Assembly (NCBI GenBank): GCA_030247915.1
Contig: JAPDRQ010000020.1
Coordinates: 1-64,000, forward strand
Source of the DNA: Neophaeococcomyces mojaviensis
Lineage: Eukaryota; Ascomycota; Eurotiomycetes; Chaetothyriales
Length of the DNA: 64,000 nt
Direction: 5' to 3'
The translations under genes were made by a program, and so were the position numbers. Of this stretch, positions 10,907 through 22,248 are shown piece after piece. The stretch's first letter is position 1. Each line of letters begins with the position of its first letter. Below the pieces are notes generated by a model that saw only the letters and a list, made by a program, of their open reading frames with translations, was not told where the DNA came from and ran no database searches.

Positions 10907-12727
10907 TCATGTCCGGATGACCCTCTCCAAGGCTTCCACATCTCCTCCAGCATTTCGCACAGCGTTGATGGCCGCCTCACTTAGCTTCTTCCGCTTCTCG
11001 CGTGCTTCCTGTTCTCGTCGTGCTCTGGTCTTTGAGCTGCCACTCGGTGCCACGTCGTTTAGCAGCTTGACTGCATCTTTCGGCGTGAAGTTCACGAAGT
11101 CGATTGAACCAAGTCCCTCGTTGGGAGTTTTAGGCGTCTTTGGTGTACGTGGCGGCCGAGATGTGGACCTGTGTTGGGACGTTTCGGCACTGTCCTTTAC
11201 AGGTCCAGACTTGTGTATGGACTTGCGACGATGCTGACTGGGGTCACGACGGCTTGGTGACCGTTGACGCGTTGATCTCGAGCATCTATGTGTCGGTGAT
11301 ATTGGTGGAGACGGTGTTCTGTATGGGGCTAGCCCCTGTCTCTGAGGTGTGACAAAAGGTGATCCTTCAGGGAACGAGTGAGCTGCTGGTGGTAATGAAG
11401 GACATGTGGACAATGCGTTGACATAGTCTGACATACCTCTTTGATGCTCAGTCTGTGTTGGCGGCATTGATGAGGGCTGGAGTTCTGGCGGACGATACGG
11501 GACAGCAACTCCAATCTCTTCTGAGCTAGGGTACTTGATGCCTAATCCATCGTCATCATTGGAGTTGTGCTGCAGTACTTGGTATGTTGCCCGGCGAGGC
11601 TTTGGCTGCATGAGCACAGGACGATGTTCCTGTGATGCTTGAGTCGGTTGTGTTTGAGCATATGTTGTAGGTGGTGACCACCATGTCTGCGGCGGCACAG
11701 TGTTTTGCAGTCCTTGCATCTGGTGGCCATAGGAGCCATTTGACATCTGAGAATGATGTGAGCTGTTCGAAGAATGAAGACTTTCCGTGGCCCAGTCTGA
11801 CATGCTGGGCAGATCTTCTGAAATCCACTGGTAAGCGAGGTCATTGCCATCCGGAGGACTCGTGAACATATTGCGGCTGGTGGCATTCAGATTGCTATGA
11901 GTTATCGTTGAAAGCTCGTGTGTGGCAGAATGACTGGTACCATTTCTGGATTCCATGGCCTCTCTGCTCATGTTTTGCATTGTTGCTGCTCGTACAGATT
12001 CCATCTTCACTGGGTTATTTGCCATAAATCTTTGCGGGTGCCTTGCGTTATACCCCAGATGCTCAAAGTATGCACTTTGCGTAGAAAAGGAACCGAAACC
12101 GTCGTCGTTTAACTGCAGATTGAAGTTCTGAAAGTCCTGCTGCCATGCATCCACATATCCATTTCTGTTATCGACATAAGATCGCGAATATATTGGGCCA
12201 GGTGAGAGATTCATTTCTCGAGGGGTCCTTTGTTGTCTGAGGGGGCTCAGACAATGGGTCTCGTGTAGTCGGGCAGGGGATACGTCCTTTGTTTCTGCGA
12301 CGCGAGTCGACGGCTTAGGACTTCTCAAAGCAAAATTGTCGTTGGCAACAAGGTGGACAGGCGAGATGTTGGATAGAGGGGCATCGTGAGCCTTTCGAGT
12401 TTTCTCGATGTCTAAGCGTGCATCAGGGTTCTGATTGAGACACCATAGTCCCTTACGCCATGGCTGACTAGGCGATCCCTTGGATTGGCTTGTCTTTGCA
12501 TGCGTCGAGTCATGCTCATTGGCTGAGCTGTATGCGTTGACAGCGAAGAGGTTATCAACCTCGTCATCTTCCTTCTTGAATCCTTCATCTTCACTACCAC
12601 TATATAGTTCTCTGTGGAAGAACTCGTCGAAAGAATTCGGCACCGACTGCTCGACTACTGGAAACCCCATTTTCAGAACCTTGTCTTCTGGTCTCAGAAT
12701 GCAGTCTGGTGAGCTTGCCGATGACAT
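10907..12727 (-). CDS. wetA: WetA, regulator of conidial maturation
   Basis: A single frame of 606 aa starts at the ATG at 12727. The diagnostic part is the last 70 residues: a Phe-Val-Asn-Phe-Thr-Pro segment, then VAPSGSSKTRARRE and a basic helix ending in an Ala-Gly-Gly-Asp-Val-Glu-Ala-Leu motif. This matches the conserved C-terminal domain of WetA. The rest is disordered and Ser/Pro/Gln/His-rich, with an acidic patch at about 40-65 and an RS/SR-rich basic stretch before the conserved domain that probably serves for nuclear import. In Aspergillus, WetA acts after BrlA and AbaA in conidiation, controlling spore wall maturation and trehalose content. The length is close to known WetA proteins (about 550 aa). 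The central region cannot be aligned from memory, so the assignment relies on the C-terminus. Confidence 0.85.
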   Translation of the reverse strand: MSSASSPDCILRPEDKVLKMGFPVVEQSVPNSFDEFFHRELYSGSEDEGFKKEDDEVDNLFAVNAYSSANEHDSTHAKTSQSKGSPSQPWRKGLWCLNQNPDARLDIEKTRKAHDAPLSNISPVHLVANDNFALRSPKPSTRVAETKDVSPARLHETHCLSPLRQQRTPREMNLSPGPIYSRSYVDNRNGYVDAWQQDFQNFNLQLNDDGFGSFSTQSAYFEHLGYNARHPQRFMANNPVKMESVRAATMQNMSREAMESRNGTSHSATHELSTITHSNLNATSRNMFTSPPDGNDLAYQWISEDLPSMSDWATESLHSSNSSHHSQMSNGSYGHQMQGLQNTVPPQTWWSPPTTYAQTQPTQASQEHRPVLMQPKPRRATYQVLQHNSNDDDGLGIKYPSSEEIGVAVPYRPPELQPSSMPPTQTEHQRGMSDYVNALSTCPSLPPAAHSFPEGSPFVTPQRQGLAPYRTPSPPISPTHRCSRSTRQRSPSRRDPSQHRRKSIHKSGPVKDSAETSQHRSTSRPPRTPKTPKTPNEGLGSIDFVNFTPKDAVKLLNDVAPSGSSKTRARREQEAREKRKKLSEAAINAVRNAGGDVEALERVIRT

Positions 12728-15115
12728 CTCGGCTGCATGACATTAAACCGTGGTGCAATGCGCCAGTGTGATACCTGCAGGCGATAGGCGCAAGGGGGTG
12801 GGGTGCTGCCACACGAAAACCAGGGCACAAAATGTTTTGTATACATCTTGATTGCCACCATGAGAAGGATCTGGTAGCTCAGGGTAACGAACTGGTATTT
12901 CACCTTGTTGACCTTACTCTTAATTGAGTCATCGCAGGCTATGAGATTATCATGGCAACGAGTAAAGCTCGGGCTGACAGCTGGGGACACAACGGTATGC
13001 AACTCCGGAACATCATTTTTCCTTCGGTTGTGGACTCCTTTCCCACGGACGCGATTAGCAGCATTGCTTTTCGCCTTGCTTCATTTCAATGTCTACCTTC
13101 CCCTTGACACGTGTTTCCACAATTAGCGCGTTGAGAAACAAGATGTCACGATGTTCTCCTCGTATGTTGATGCAAGTAAGTAATGCGCAATTCGGAATTG
13201 GGGCATGAATATTGGCAGTGGTTGGTTGATATTCCAGCACATGGTTATTTGCGTGGCTAAGAAGGATCGACCTCTTATTCTCGAAATACGGCAGGAACCG
13301 CTGAATGTAGAAGGAGCAGCTTTTGCCATTTGGATGATCAGTTGCGAGTAATAGAGGAGTCAGTCACAGTATTCATCGGGATGTGTTCGTTCATCCTCTC
13401 AGCTTCCTTTAGCCACGGACCCTCGAACCTCACTGGTAGCATCGTGCTAATTAGTGCATGGCGAGTGCCTTCGACCATCATCAGACTAGTACTGGTATTA
13501 AGTGTCCTCGTCAACTTGACACTACGAATGTTTGTATGTCTGCATATGTTTCTGGAGGGGATATTCGTCACTCCCATACTCTCAAGCTAGGTATGTCACT
13601 ACGACTTTGTGAGGGATGCTTCTCGGACTGCTATTTTCTTTGGGCCAGTGGACAAGTATGGCTCCAACTGTTTCATTGCCATTGGGTGTGATCGCGAACC
13701 AAAAGAAAGACGTCAAGGTCATTCGCGAATCAGCTGGGTGGAGAGACTCTTTTAGCATGCCTACGCGTGATGCTACTCGGTAAAACTGCAGAGTTTCTAG
13801 CAGCATGATGAAAATTTACAATTGGTTATGCATAAGCTTTGCAAATCCTTCTCTTTCGCATGAGGTATATGCGAGACGGTCGGACAGGTCTTTCCTGATG
13901 TGAAAGATTGCATGAATACTACTCTACCTGCATGCGAAAGAGGAGAACATGGATTCATTTCTGCTGAAGCTCGAGGGCACACAAAGAGGATTGTGTGTGT
14001 TCTCGAGACCTCTAGTAGCGTCAAATATAGGAGCGGTGAGGATTGTTCACACCGTCTACCAATGCTTTCAGAACAGATTCGTCGCAATCACAGAAGCAAT
14101 CGGTATCTCCATAACTTACTCTCCACTCACCAATCATCTATCTAATGCCCGACATCTCCCAAAGGTACTGCATTTTCGCTCTCACTCCGTTTAGCAGGAG
14201 TGCACGTCACCCATGTTAGGATGAAGCGCAGGGAAAGCAGGATGGAAAAAGGAAATCAAGACATACAATCGGTACCACTCATTCTACAAGCCAAATTTTT
14301 TCATTGTCTTTTTTCATCTTTCATGTAATGCGGCGAATGAACACAATCAGACTGTGCGAGTTCACGACTGTGAACGGGATATATTGTCCCAGTTCTACAT
14401 TTTACTAAGCACACTCACATGTACACATGACTAGTCATCAAGCAGAAGAACACCGTCAGCTCCAGAAATGTCTCATTATAGTGCACTTCAGTCCCCATAC
14501 ATTTCATGGCTCGAACCAAGCAACAGTTGTTCGCATGGAGCCTCAGGACCATGTGCTCGAATCATTTCGACAGATCTGAGCGTTTGCTCGTCATACAGAT
14601 CTATTGGAATTCTTGTTGTTGTTGTCATCGTCATCGTCGTCGTCGTCGTCGATGACAGGCTCAGGTCTTAACCATCCGCTATTGTAGAGTACTTTGCTCG
14701 GCTGTCCCCCGTCATTAAGCTGGTAGGACCCATCGAAGCAATAAAACAGCTTTGCAACATGTTGACTGCAGATCTGTCAGGACTTGGTCTCAACAGGATC
14801 CATACAGAGAGGACGGATGACAGAAAGCACTGAAGAGTGGTGACACGGTTGAGAGATGGAGGAAGAAAGAAAGGAGACCACACACGTGATACGTAACAAG
14901 AGAACTCACTATGACGAATATCCAATCCGTTTCATGAATCCAGGTCTATCAAGTGTGGCAAGTTCAGAATAACCTTGAGGTTGAGGTACGACATCATCGC
15001 CGAAGAATTGATCGTGATCTATGTAGATGCTTGTCAGTTCGTTTGGCCAACACTTTATTTACCATGTTCAAGGAAGAAGCATTTGGAACAGCGTCCCTAG
15101 CTGCATATAGACCAG
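12728..15115. other. Long intergenic region upstream of wetA
   Basis: This 2.4 kb stretch is the longest gap in the core half and lies upstream of a developmental regulator, so an extended promoter or long 5' leader is plausible. Open frames on both strands are short and overlapping, with no domain. A trinucleotide microsatellite is listed separately. Confidence 0.4.
14611..14655. repeat. GTT/GTC trinucleotide microsatellite
   Basis: The sequence runs from repeated gtt into repeated tcg/gtc units with a few interruptions. It lies outside any supported gene. Confidence 0.8.
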
Positions 15116-15811
15116 CTATATCGCACCATGCCTGGGACTGCTGTAATCATCTTTCGTAGAATGGAACCCATTTCTCAGAGAGCTAGGAATCACTTCGTCT
15201 GCTTTCAGCGACTTCTCAGTCACTGCAGCGGACTTCGCGCTGCTTCCCTGCAGTTCCTTAACCTGAGCCATGGCTGCCCAGAAATTTGGCATGTTTGGTC
15301 GCGGCGGTGGACCAGGCTCTTCTTCCGAGAGCACCGGGCCCGCGATACTTGTCTTCCGCGAGGTGGATATCGACGGTCTAGCCATCGATTCCATCCAAAC
15401 GCCACGTGCCTTTTGACTTGCCTCACTCTCCGGGTTGCGCTCCTTGATCACGCACTTCCCTTTTTCAAAATCATAATAGAAAGCAAACCACATACCTGTT
15501 TGGTCTGCCGCTCGCTTGCCCTGGTCGATCCGGCAGCGTGGACATAAATTTTCCGTGTCCTTGATGCTACCATAAGATGTCTTGTTGTATGCGCAGGGTT
15601 GGTCGCGGATGCCGGGAGGGACAGGGGAGGTTGGATCCCAGTGATAGTTCTTGGAATGTAGACCAGCATTGTTTTCGAAGCTAGCAAGAGACGGGGTCGT
15701 GTTGAATCTGTCTGTGCTGTGATGAGGGGCTTGAGGACAGCGGTGGTAGATATTCGGGCGGTTGGACCAGTGCTGGCACCGAGTGTGGTAGACGTCTTCG
15801 ATGTAACACAT
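15116..15811 (-). CDS. Hypothetical protein with N-terminal Cys/His-rich region
   Basis: The model is 231 aa from the first in-frame ATG at 15811. The frame is open for about 40 bases upstream without another ATG. The first third has spaced cysteines and histidines: Cys2, then HTRCQHW, HRCP, QPCAY and a CPRC pair near residue 92. These could chelate zinc, but the spacing fits no finger I recognise. The C-terminal half is polar, with a Pro-rich stretch and predicted disorder. Codon use and amino-acid balance look like real coding sequence, and short proteins that begin with Cys close to the initiator and an HTRC-type motif are common in ascomycetes. Function is unknown. Confidence 0.6.
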   Translation of the reverse strand: MCYIEDVYHTRCQHWSNRPNIYHRCPQAPHHSTDRFNTTPSLASFENNAGLHSKNYHWDPTSPVPPGIRDQPCAYNKTSYGSIKDTENLCPRCRIDQGKRAADQTGMWFAFYYDFEKGKCVIKERNPESEASQKARGVWMESMARPSISTSRKTSIAGPVLSEEEPGPPPRPNMPNFWAAMAQVKELQGSSAKSAAVTEKSLKADEVIPSSLRNGFHSTKDDYSSPRHGAI

Positions 15812-16269
15812 GCCTGGTTTGAGATTGGGTCGGAAGATCTGTTGTGGTCGCAATCAGTCCCGCTGATTTGGCTCTTACCTTCGATATCTGATGAAGAAGC
15901 TATTCTTGGATTTAGGTAGCCTGCTACCAGATGCGACAGAATATGTGTGTCTTGTCTTTCCTGAAGCTCAAGTTGAACCACACAGTATCCGATGTAGGGT
16001 GTGAACGCAGAGGGCAAAAGTGCGCAAGCATTTGAAGGACATTTTGATAGACTTGGAGTGGGGCAGGGAGACAAGTTCATTGTTTGGAAACAGAATGCGC
16101 TTTCAACATTGTTGGTTCTTTATGGTCAGCTTACCTCGACCGGACCTTTGATTGGGCCATTGTATCTCTTGGTGAGCCTTGCTGCCAACTCATTGACATC
16201 TTGGGCACATTTTCTGTGTGGTGCTTTCTGCTCTTCGGTGAGTGTGTTCGAATCTTCGAATAATGGTAC
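15812..16269. other. Short intergenic region
   Basis: About 460 bp between two minus-strand hypothetical genes. An overlapping open frame continues the reading of the 15.1-15.8 kb locus in another phase but shows no motif. Nothing else is seen. Confidence 0.35.
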
Positions 16270-16614
16270 CTAGTCATTACGAAAAGACGACGAAGTCACT
16301 GCCGTAGAAGCACTTGAGAAATTCGAGACGGCAGAGATGTTTGAATAGTCGGAAGGTCGACGAGAATCGAGATTCTGGACGTCATGATGGTTGGTAACTT
16401 GGTTGTTTACAGGTGCACAGAGGGGCCCATTGTGATCTTGGGCGAACAGGTGGTTCTTTTGGTAGTAGGCGTTCTTCTTCCACATCTCGAACAGAAAATT
16501 CAAAATACCTTGTGCTTCTTCGGCAGTGATTTTACCTTCCTCGACGGCTCGAAGGGTCTTATGCATCTCTGTGTCGATGCGTAACTCCACCTCGACATCG
16601 TTTGTAGGCTGCAT
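16270..16614 (-). CDS. Small hypothetical protein, 114 aa
   Basis: An uninterrupted frame begins with ATG at 16614 and ends with TAG at 16270-16272. Residues 1-55 are rich in Glu, Lys and Leu and should form one or two amphipathic helices. The C-terminal 50 residues are Ser/Asn-rich and probably disordered. There is no signal peptide, membrane segment or recognisable domain. It is on the same strand as the 15.1-15.8 kb gene and could be a separate gene or the first exon of a longer transcript. Confidence rests only on composition and a clean ATG-to-stop frame. Confidence 0.4.
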   Translation of the reverse strand: MQPTNDVEVELRIDTEMHKTLRAVEEGKITAEEAQGILNFLFEMWKKNAYYQKNHLFAQDHNGPLCAPVNNQVTNHHDVQNLDSRRPSDYSNISAVSNFSSASTAVTSSSFRND

Positions 16615-18214
16615 GACTCAAACAGACTTGAGACGGACGGCAAGATTGGTGGGAAATATGGTGTTTCAGATCAAAGCAGCTGGCGAAAATTTTGAGAAAG
16701 ACTACCGTGACGGAGACGGAGGACCTCCTATGTCAATGATGGTGGGAGTCATGACGAAGTGAGCGCTCTGTCAGTTGACCGAATTTGTAGGTTTTCGGAC
16801 GTTCCGTACATCATTATTCACCTTTCTATCCCTTGTCGTGGGTCCACCTCTGATGCAAGGGGTAAATGAATCTATTCGTATAGTACTTCGGACAAACGCA
16901 CCTGGGAACGCGACCTCCGGCGTGCCTAGGAGAGTACGAGCCGCACATATCCGTCCTCTCCGAAGACTGGCTTTAGTTTCCATGTAAGATACATAAGACT
17001 GACCGTTGAGGGAAAGATTTTGCTACTTTGTCAAGACACATCTGGCTCTAAGCATCAAACACGATTAATCGAACAACTTCTTTGGTACTTCACAATGTTA
17101 AAACATCAAGGCCAAACAAGGTGCGCAATCTGCAGCTGGAGATGCTCCTCGTGACAAAGTTCCTACGACCAGGATTCTGCTAAACCACGACAACGGTAAA
17201 CTCTATCTGCAGCGCTTGTTTTAACACACGCACTTTACAAAGGTACCCTATCATCCTGGAAGGTGTTCGTAACGTCGAGTCTGTTGAACCTCTGTAGCAT
17301 CAACACGCTGATTAAAAATAGCGTGATCAGCTCGCTTCTGCTGCTTGCACGAGCTCAAGGAAAGCTACCATACTATGATCAGTGAAATGCAGCTGGAATG
17401 GGGAAGCTGATGTTCAAAACATACAACATTGATGCTCGGATCATTCTTGCTAGGACCAAGTAAAGGCCGCACATCTAATCACCCATCAACTCGACTGGTG
17501 CCTGGATGGGACACTTTGACCGCAAATTGTGAATCTCGCCATTGTGGAGCCGTCCTTTCCTTGTAGTTGCTGACATCCCGTGTCTCGTTGCTTCCGGCAC
17601 CATAGACACCATGATTTGAAGATGTGAGGCATTTATCTTCTCTAAAATGAGGGTGGAGTTTTTGAGCTGTGCTATCTTCGTAGGTGTTCGAAGTTCTTGC
17701 CGCTTTGTTGGTGTGAACCTCAACACATCGGAGGTTACTGTGCAGTTTCTGTTCCAGATCGAGGTTCGTCATATCACGTAAGACCTCGTTTGGTTGTCCT
17801 TGATGACCTTGGGGATGTGGTAAGCTTCCTCATGTTGAAATCAACTACCTGCTCAGGCAAGAAAAAGACGTGTCGATTGAATGTGGTAGAAATAGGTTAC
17901 TGGGGAGACAAGAAGGGCGGGGCATACCCCAATCTTCCACCTACCACATCATAGCAGAGATAGCTAACATAGCTTCTTATGCTGTACAGGTGCATCTGTT
18001 CCTCCTCAAATAAGAGGCACCTCGACCTTGTGACGCCGTTGCTGCATTTTGAAGCGCTTAACACGTCCAAACATCAGAATTGATTGATAAGTAACGTTCA
18101 GCCGTATGTACGCAAAGCCTTCATGTGCAACATCCGTATTCGCTGCGTCCAAAAAGCCCACAGATGAGGACCAAAGCTTATGGTATGGAGGTTGCTGGCA
18201 TCTTGGCACCATGA
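16615..18214. other. Intergenic region with only weak open frames
   Basis: About 1.6 kb. Two minus-strand frames, 16771-16983 (70 codons, Arg-rich) and 17479-17772 (97 codons, polar), start with ATG but have no domain and overlap other frames of similar length. I do not call them genes. No RNA gene is seen. Confidence 0.4.
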
Positions 18215-19336
18215 TCAGGACTGTCCCACAATACCAATTCCCTGCCCGACCTGCACAGGTCGCATAGGCAAACTCGAGCTTGCTTTCCTCTTCTCTGCCG
18301 TCCTGGGGGTGACTTGTCCGCTGCCACCTCCACTCGCACTGGTTGCATCTGCATTCTGCTCCCTCGGCTGCCGCTGCCTCGGTTCCGGCAAACTCAGATG
18401 CATTCCACCCACATCCGAGCCTTCCTCGATGGCGCTACTGTTGTGTATCCGCACTAGATTCTGTGCTTCATCCGTGAGCATCTGCGCATCAACCTTCAAG
18501 CCAAAGTCCATCAGAAAGCAAAAGCCTACTTCGAGCTTGCCGAGTTCAGCTTCGGATATGCCACCAACTTTTGCAAAGCGGCCATGCGGCCACGAGAGGT
18601 CCTCAAGGGCTTTCATAGCAACGCGAAGGCCGGCAAGGACCAGACGATGGACGTTGCGAGTTGTGACTGGTAGTAGTTTTTCACGAACAGCGAGGTAGGA
18701 GATGTAGTGGGATGTTGCAAGGTAGACAGCGGTTGACATAGGACAGTACTTATGCATGCGCGAAAGGTAGTCATCGAGAGATATGGGTGGGGGCCTCTTG
18801 GAGTAGAATTTGCGGGCAAGAGCGGCGGACTGGATAGCAGCGGACTGCGAAGTGTCGCCATGGACGATAGGTTCGTGACAGAAGGCTTCTGGAGAGCCTA
18901 TAGGCGTCCGCACGAAAGGGACACCGTCAATATGGTCGTTCTCGTTCCGCGAAGTAAAGCCCACGACCGACAGGTGAGTGTTCTGCTTTGGGGGCGTGGT
19001 GGTTGGGTCACGCGCAGGTTGTCGACCATGACCTGGAGGAGAGGAGCCTCGACTGCGGACCGGTGGGGTAGGAGGAATATCCCCAGTCATGTCGACCAGC
19101 AACTGCGTACCCTCACACAGCAATTTCAGGGCTGCTACCGGGTCGAGTGTGAATATGTCAATGTTCTCGGGGGTCAGATGGTCAAGGCCTTCGAGCGTAG
19201 GCGATTGAATAGGTGGTACTATACCAGCATCTCTCGATGGCTCTGGTGGTGGAGGCGGGTCGCGCGACCCATTCTCATGGTTGTTCACTTGATGCTCCTG
19301 CTCTTGAGTCTTGTGCTCATGGTTGGGACTCCCCAT
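18215..19336 (-). CDS. Pho80/Pcl-type cyclin
   Basis: One open frame of 373 aa starts at the ATG at 19336. Residues 1-170 are Pro/Ser/His-rich and disordered. The cyclin box spans about 175-285. It includes SLDDYLSRMHKYCPMST, then VHRLVLAGLRVAMKALED and an AKVGGISEAELGKLE motif, the pattern of the Pho80 subfamily (PF08613) that binds the Pho85-type kinase. The tail is low complexity. In yeast, Pho80-Pho85 represses the phosphate-starvation regulator Pho4; the related Pcl cyclins direct Pho85 to glycogen and polarity targets. The sequence fits the Pho80/Pcl6-7 branch, but I cannot tell which paralogue it is. Confidence 0.85.
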   Translation of the reverse strand: MGSPNHEHKTQEQEHQVNNHENGSRDPPPPPEPSRDAGIVPPIQSPTLEGLDHLTPENIDIFTLDPVAALKLLCEGTQLLVDMTGDIPPTPPVRSRGSSPPGHGRQPARDPTTTPPKQNTHLSVVGFTSRNENDHIDGVPFVRTPIGSPEAFCHEPIVHGDTSQSAAIQSAALARKFYSKRPPPISLDDYLSRMHKYCPMSTAVYLATSHYISYLAVREKLLPVTTRNVHRLVLAGLRVAMKALEDLSWPHGRFAKVGGISEAELGKLEVGFCFLMDFGLKVDAQMLTDEAQNLVRIHNSSAIEEGSDVGGMHLSLPEPRQRQPREQNADATSASGGGSGQVTPRTAEKRKASSSLPMRPVQVGQGIGIVGQS

Positions 19337-20818
19337 TATGAAGTCCCACCTCGATCGTACCTCAGGTGTACTCGCCGTGTGGTCGTCCGCTGACGTTGCT
19401 CGACCTTGATGTTATAGCTTCACAACCGCATGTGTTTGCCCACATCATCTCCTCCAACTTTCTTTTGCGCTGCCTTCTGGATGTCGTATTCGAGTCGGCG
19501 GCAAGCAGTATCAAGTCAGTGGTGGGCCTTGGGACGGCTGTGAGTTAGAAATGCGTGCCCCAGCTAGCCAATTGATTGATTTCTGCAGTCGTGCGATGAG
19601 GATGCAATGAAGTGTGGATGGGTTCTAATCGGCAATGGAACCGGAACACTGAGGGCACCTAGGTAGCTTAGAGTTTGCCTAGCAGATAGTGGAATTCGGC
19701 TGGTGTGTTCAGTGTGTGGCACAGCAAGCACGAAAAGCAATTGGTTGGGCATAAGAGCCAGCCCACCAGACCTGGGCCGCTCGACGGCTCCTTCGCTATG
19801 CACGCTACACGTAACAGTATCGGCTTCTTGCATGAACCATGGCACAATAGGATGGAAAATGGCAGATCAGATGATCAATGAGATCTGGATTGATTTACAT
19901 ATGCATGCTATGCATTTGAAGATGGTCGTATCGGAGGGACGAGGAAGCTGCTGCCGTTCATCCCCGCAGTCACAGCGCCTACCGAGATTAAGCTTTTGCG
20001 ACCAGGTGCTTTTGCTTGCTGCCTTTGAGTTGAGTGCAACGTGCAAAATTTGGTAAGCACGTTTAGGCATCAGCATGCCCGGAATACAACAGCCTAAGGG
20101 AAGAAGCGGCTGGCGCCAACGTTTTCTGGCCACTTGACGCACACGGGTGTCGATCCAGATCACCCTTCTTAGGCAAAGCCGTTTTAGTTAATGTGTGTCT
20201 CTAACTTCATTTGCTATCGCGCCTTCGTGATTGAAGCCTGGCTTGACGTCTGTCCTTTCCAGCTGAAGTTGACGCTTCAACCCACCCCCCCTCGGCAAGG
20301 GAAACTACCCCTCTGCAGCCTAATTTATGCTGGTCAGGATACGGGCTGACATAGGAAGTTGCGGCATATACATGCGATTCTGCCTATCTGACGTTATGTA
20401 CTTGTTCTGTTCTAAGGAGCGTCTTGCGAAAGCGAGGGCAACAGACACCGTGAACGCCATTGACCAATCACTAGGTTCGGTCCGAGTGGGAGGATGGGGT
20501 ATCAAGGTAAGATAAAACAAGAATCCTCCTCCGCGTGCGCCCGAAATATCGCAAATCCATCCAGAAACAGAAATCCAAATCCTTCTTGAAACGCCTTGTT
20601 CCCACATTTGCCCCTGTTCCATTCGTCGACCTTTCCCATTTTGTTTGCCGTGAGGCATTTATTTGTATCTTGGTGTTTTTTTATGTGACTGCGAGTCTTG
20701 TGTGGTCTAGAAGGGGGATGCTGAGACAAGACAAACAGCAAATTGCCTCTGCGAAAAGTGTATAGATAGAACCGTCGTAGGAGGGTGCTGATTGGCGGTG
20801 TCAAGAAAGCCACTGCAT
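19337..20818. other. Intergenic region
   Basis: About 1.5 kb between the cyclin start and the 3' end of the coiled-coil gene. Only short, mutually overlapping frames occur. A C-rich run lies near 20281-20292. No gene, RNA or repeat is supported. Confidence 0.4.
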
Positions 20819-22248
20819 CTAAATATATCGATCGTCGCGTCTAGGACGTTGATAGTCCTTGGCTGCGCGCCCAGTTTCCTTGACAGGAGGACGCGTTGGG
20901 TTATATGCCTCCTGCTCGCGTGCTTCGCGTGCTTCTCGTGCCGCCCGGGCTTCACGAGCTTCACGAGCTTCACGAGCTTCACGAGCTTCACGAGCTTCCT
21001 GTGCCCGTTTACGATCGTCATCGCGCTGTGCCTCGAAAATAGCTTCGAGACCCGCATTGCCTGAGATGAGCGTCGCAGGCGGCTGAGCAGTCAGGGCAGT
21101 GTTGGTATAGGGTGATTGCAATGTGCTTCGTCTTTCGGCTTTGGGCTGCTGAATGAGCGGAGGAAGCGTCGCTTTGCGGGCCAGCAATGGGCTAGGAGCA
21201 GCTTCAATTTCTTTCCATTGCTTCTTCTCCAGTTCAAACTCCTTCTCTCGTCGCTGGAGCTCGCGCTCTTTCTCCTCGAGGCGCTCAATCTCAGAGAGCT
21301 TGTATTTCTTCTCAGCCTCGGCCGCTTTCGAGTCGCTGATTTGCTTTTCGAACTTGAGCCGTCGGATTTCAACTTGAAGAGCATCAATTTCAGCTAGTCG
21401 TTGAGCTTCTTGCTGCTTGGCTGCGTCATGATTGTATTGAGCTTTCTCTGATTCATCAACGAGAGCTTGCTGTAGCATCTTCGTCGTTGCCTTTGCTTCC
21501 TTGTAGCGATCTTTGTACGGATCCTTGTATTCTGGACGGGAAGCAATGTCCTCGTCGGGAGAAGCCTTTGGCCTCTTACTAACGTATTGGGTGTCACCTC
21601 TCTTGGTAGAGTATTTGCGGACTACTGTTTGACCGTTGACAACCTCGTAGACTTCTTTGTCAGCTCGAGGCTTGGGGCTTTGGCTTTGACTCTTTGGTTT
21701 GGGTGAGTAATCGAATGGTGACCGCTCTTCCAAAGACCAAGGTGAGCTGAAGCCCGAGGCATAGCCAGTGTCGAGGGAAGTGGACTTTCTGTGGCCACTT
21801 TCATGTATTTTGACCTTTGGCTTGTCCTTCTTGGACTTTTCTTCGTCTTTCTTGACTGGCAGTGGTTTGGGAAGTGGCACGAAGGGCTTAGCCGGTTTGG
21901 TAGCCGGCGAGTCCTTTGAAGACATGATGAGATTGGTGCTTCTTGCTGGTGGGGAAGGAGCTCGAGGTGGTCGCGGTGGTGATGGCGTGGGTATTCTCCT
22001 TCGGTACCCTATAGGCGAGCGCGATCTGGAACCCTCTCGACGATCTTTATGCCGTCGATGAATGCGGATTTCTTCGAGGATGACTGTTCTTCTTCGTCGC
22101 GGCGACTGATTGTAGTCCTTCGAGCTTTGTGAGTTGCTAGTGGCGTGTTGTTTGGTCTGAGTGTCCTCACCTCTGGCAATCTTTCCTCAACACGGGGATC
22201 TGAGTGTATTATCTCACAGATGCTGTATCGTCGACGTCGATCTCCCAT
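20819..22248 (-). CDS. Charged coiled-coil protein with EAR tandem repeat (two exons)
   Basis: The obvious frame from the ATG at 21925 gives 368 aa, but that frame stays open upstream to about 22193. I infer a first exon at 22248-22171 (26 codons, ATG start), a 65-bp intron (22170-22106, GTGAGG..CAG) and a second exon from 22105, giving 454 aa in phase. The N-terminus is then Arg-rich with RS dipeptides and a Pro-rich segment, followed by a Lys/Pro-rich region, a long Glu/Lys/Arg coiled coil (about 215-340) and five or more Arg-Glu-Ala units. There is no membrane segment. Function is unknown; RS and coiled-coil features suggest a scaffold or nuclear role, which is speculation. Further 5' exons are possible because a basic, Tyr/Arg-rich frame lies at about 22290-22400. 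Confidence 0.6.
20951..20995. repeat. Five tandem 9-bp units in the coiled-coil gene
   Basis: The unit ttcacgagc occurs five times without mismatch and encodes repeated Arg-Glu-Ala on the minus strand. Degenerate copies flank it on both sides. The 9-bp unit keeps the reading frame, so copy number could vary between strains. Confidence 0.9.

Noticed and set aside
16240..16266. GTTCGAATC string considered as a tRNA T-loop
   Set aside because: The flanking bases do not pair as a T-stem and no acceptor or anticodon arm can be formed. No tRNA was recognised elsewhere in the window.
17479..17772. 97-codon minus-strand frame starting with ATG
   Set aside because: Polar and possibly coding, but an overlapping frame of similar length is equally open and no motif or splice site supports it.
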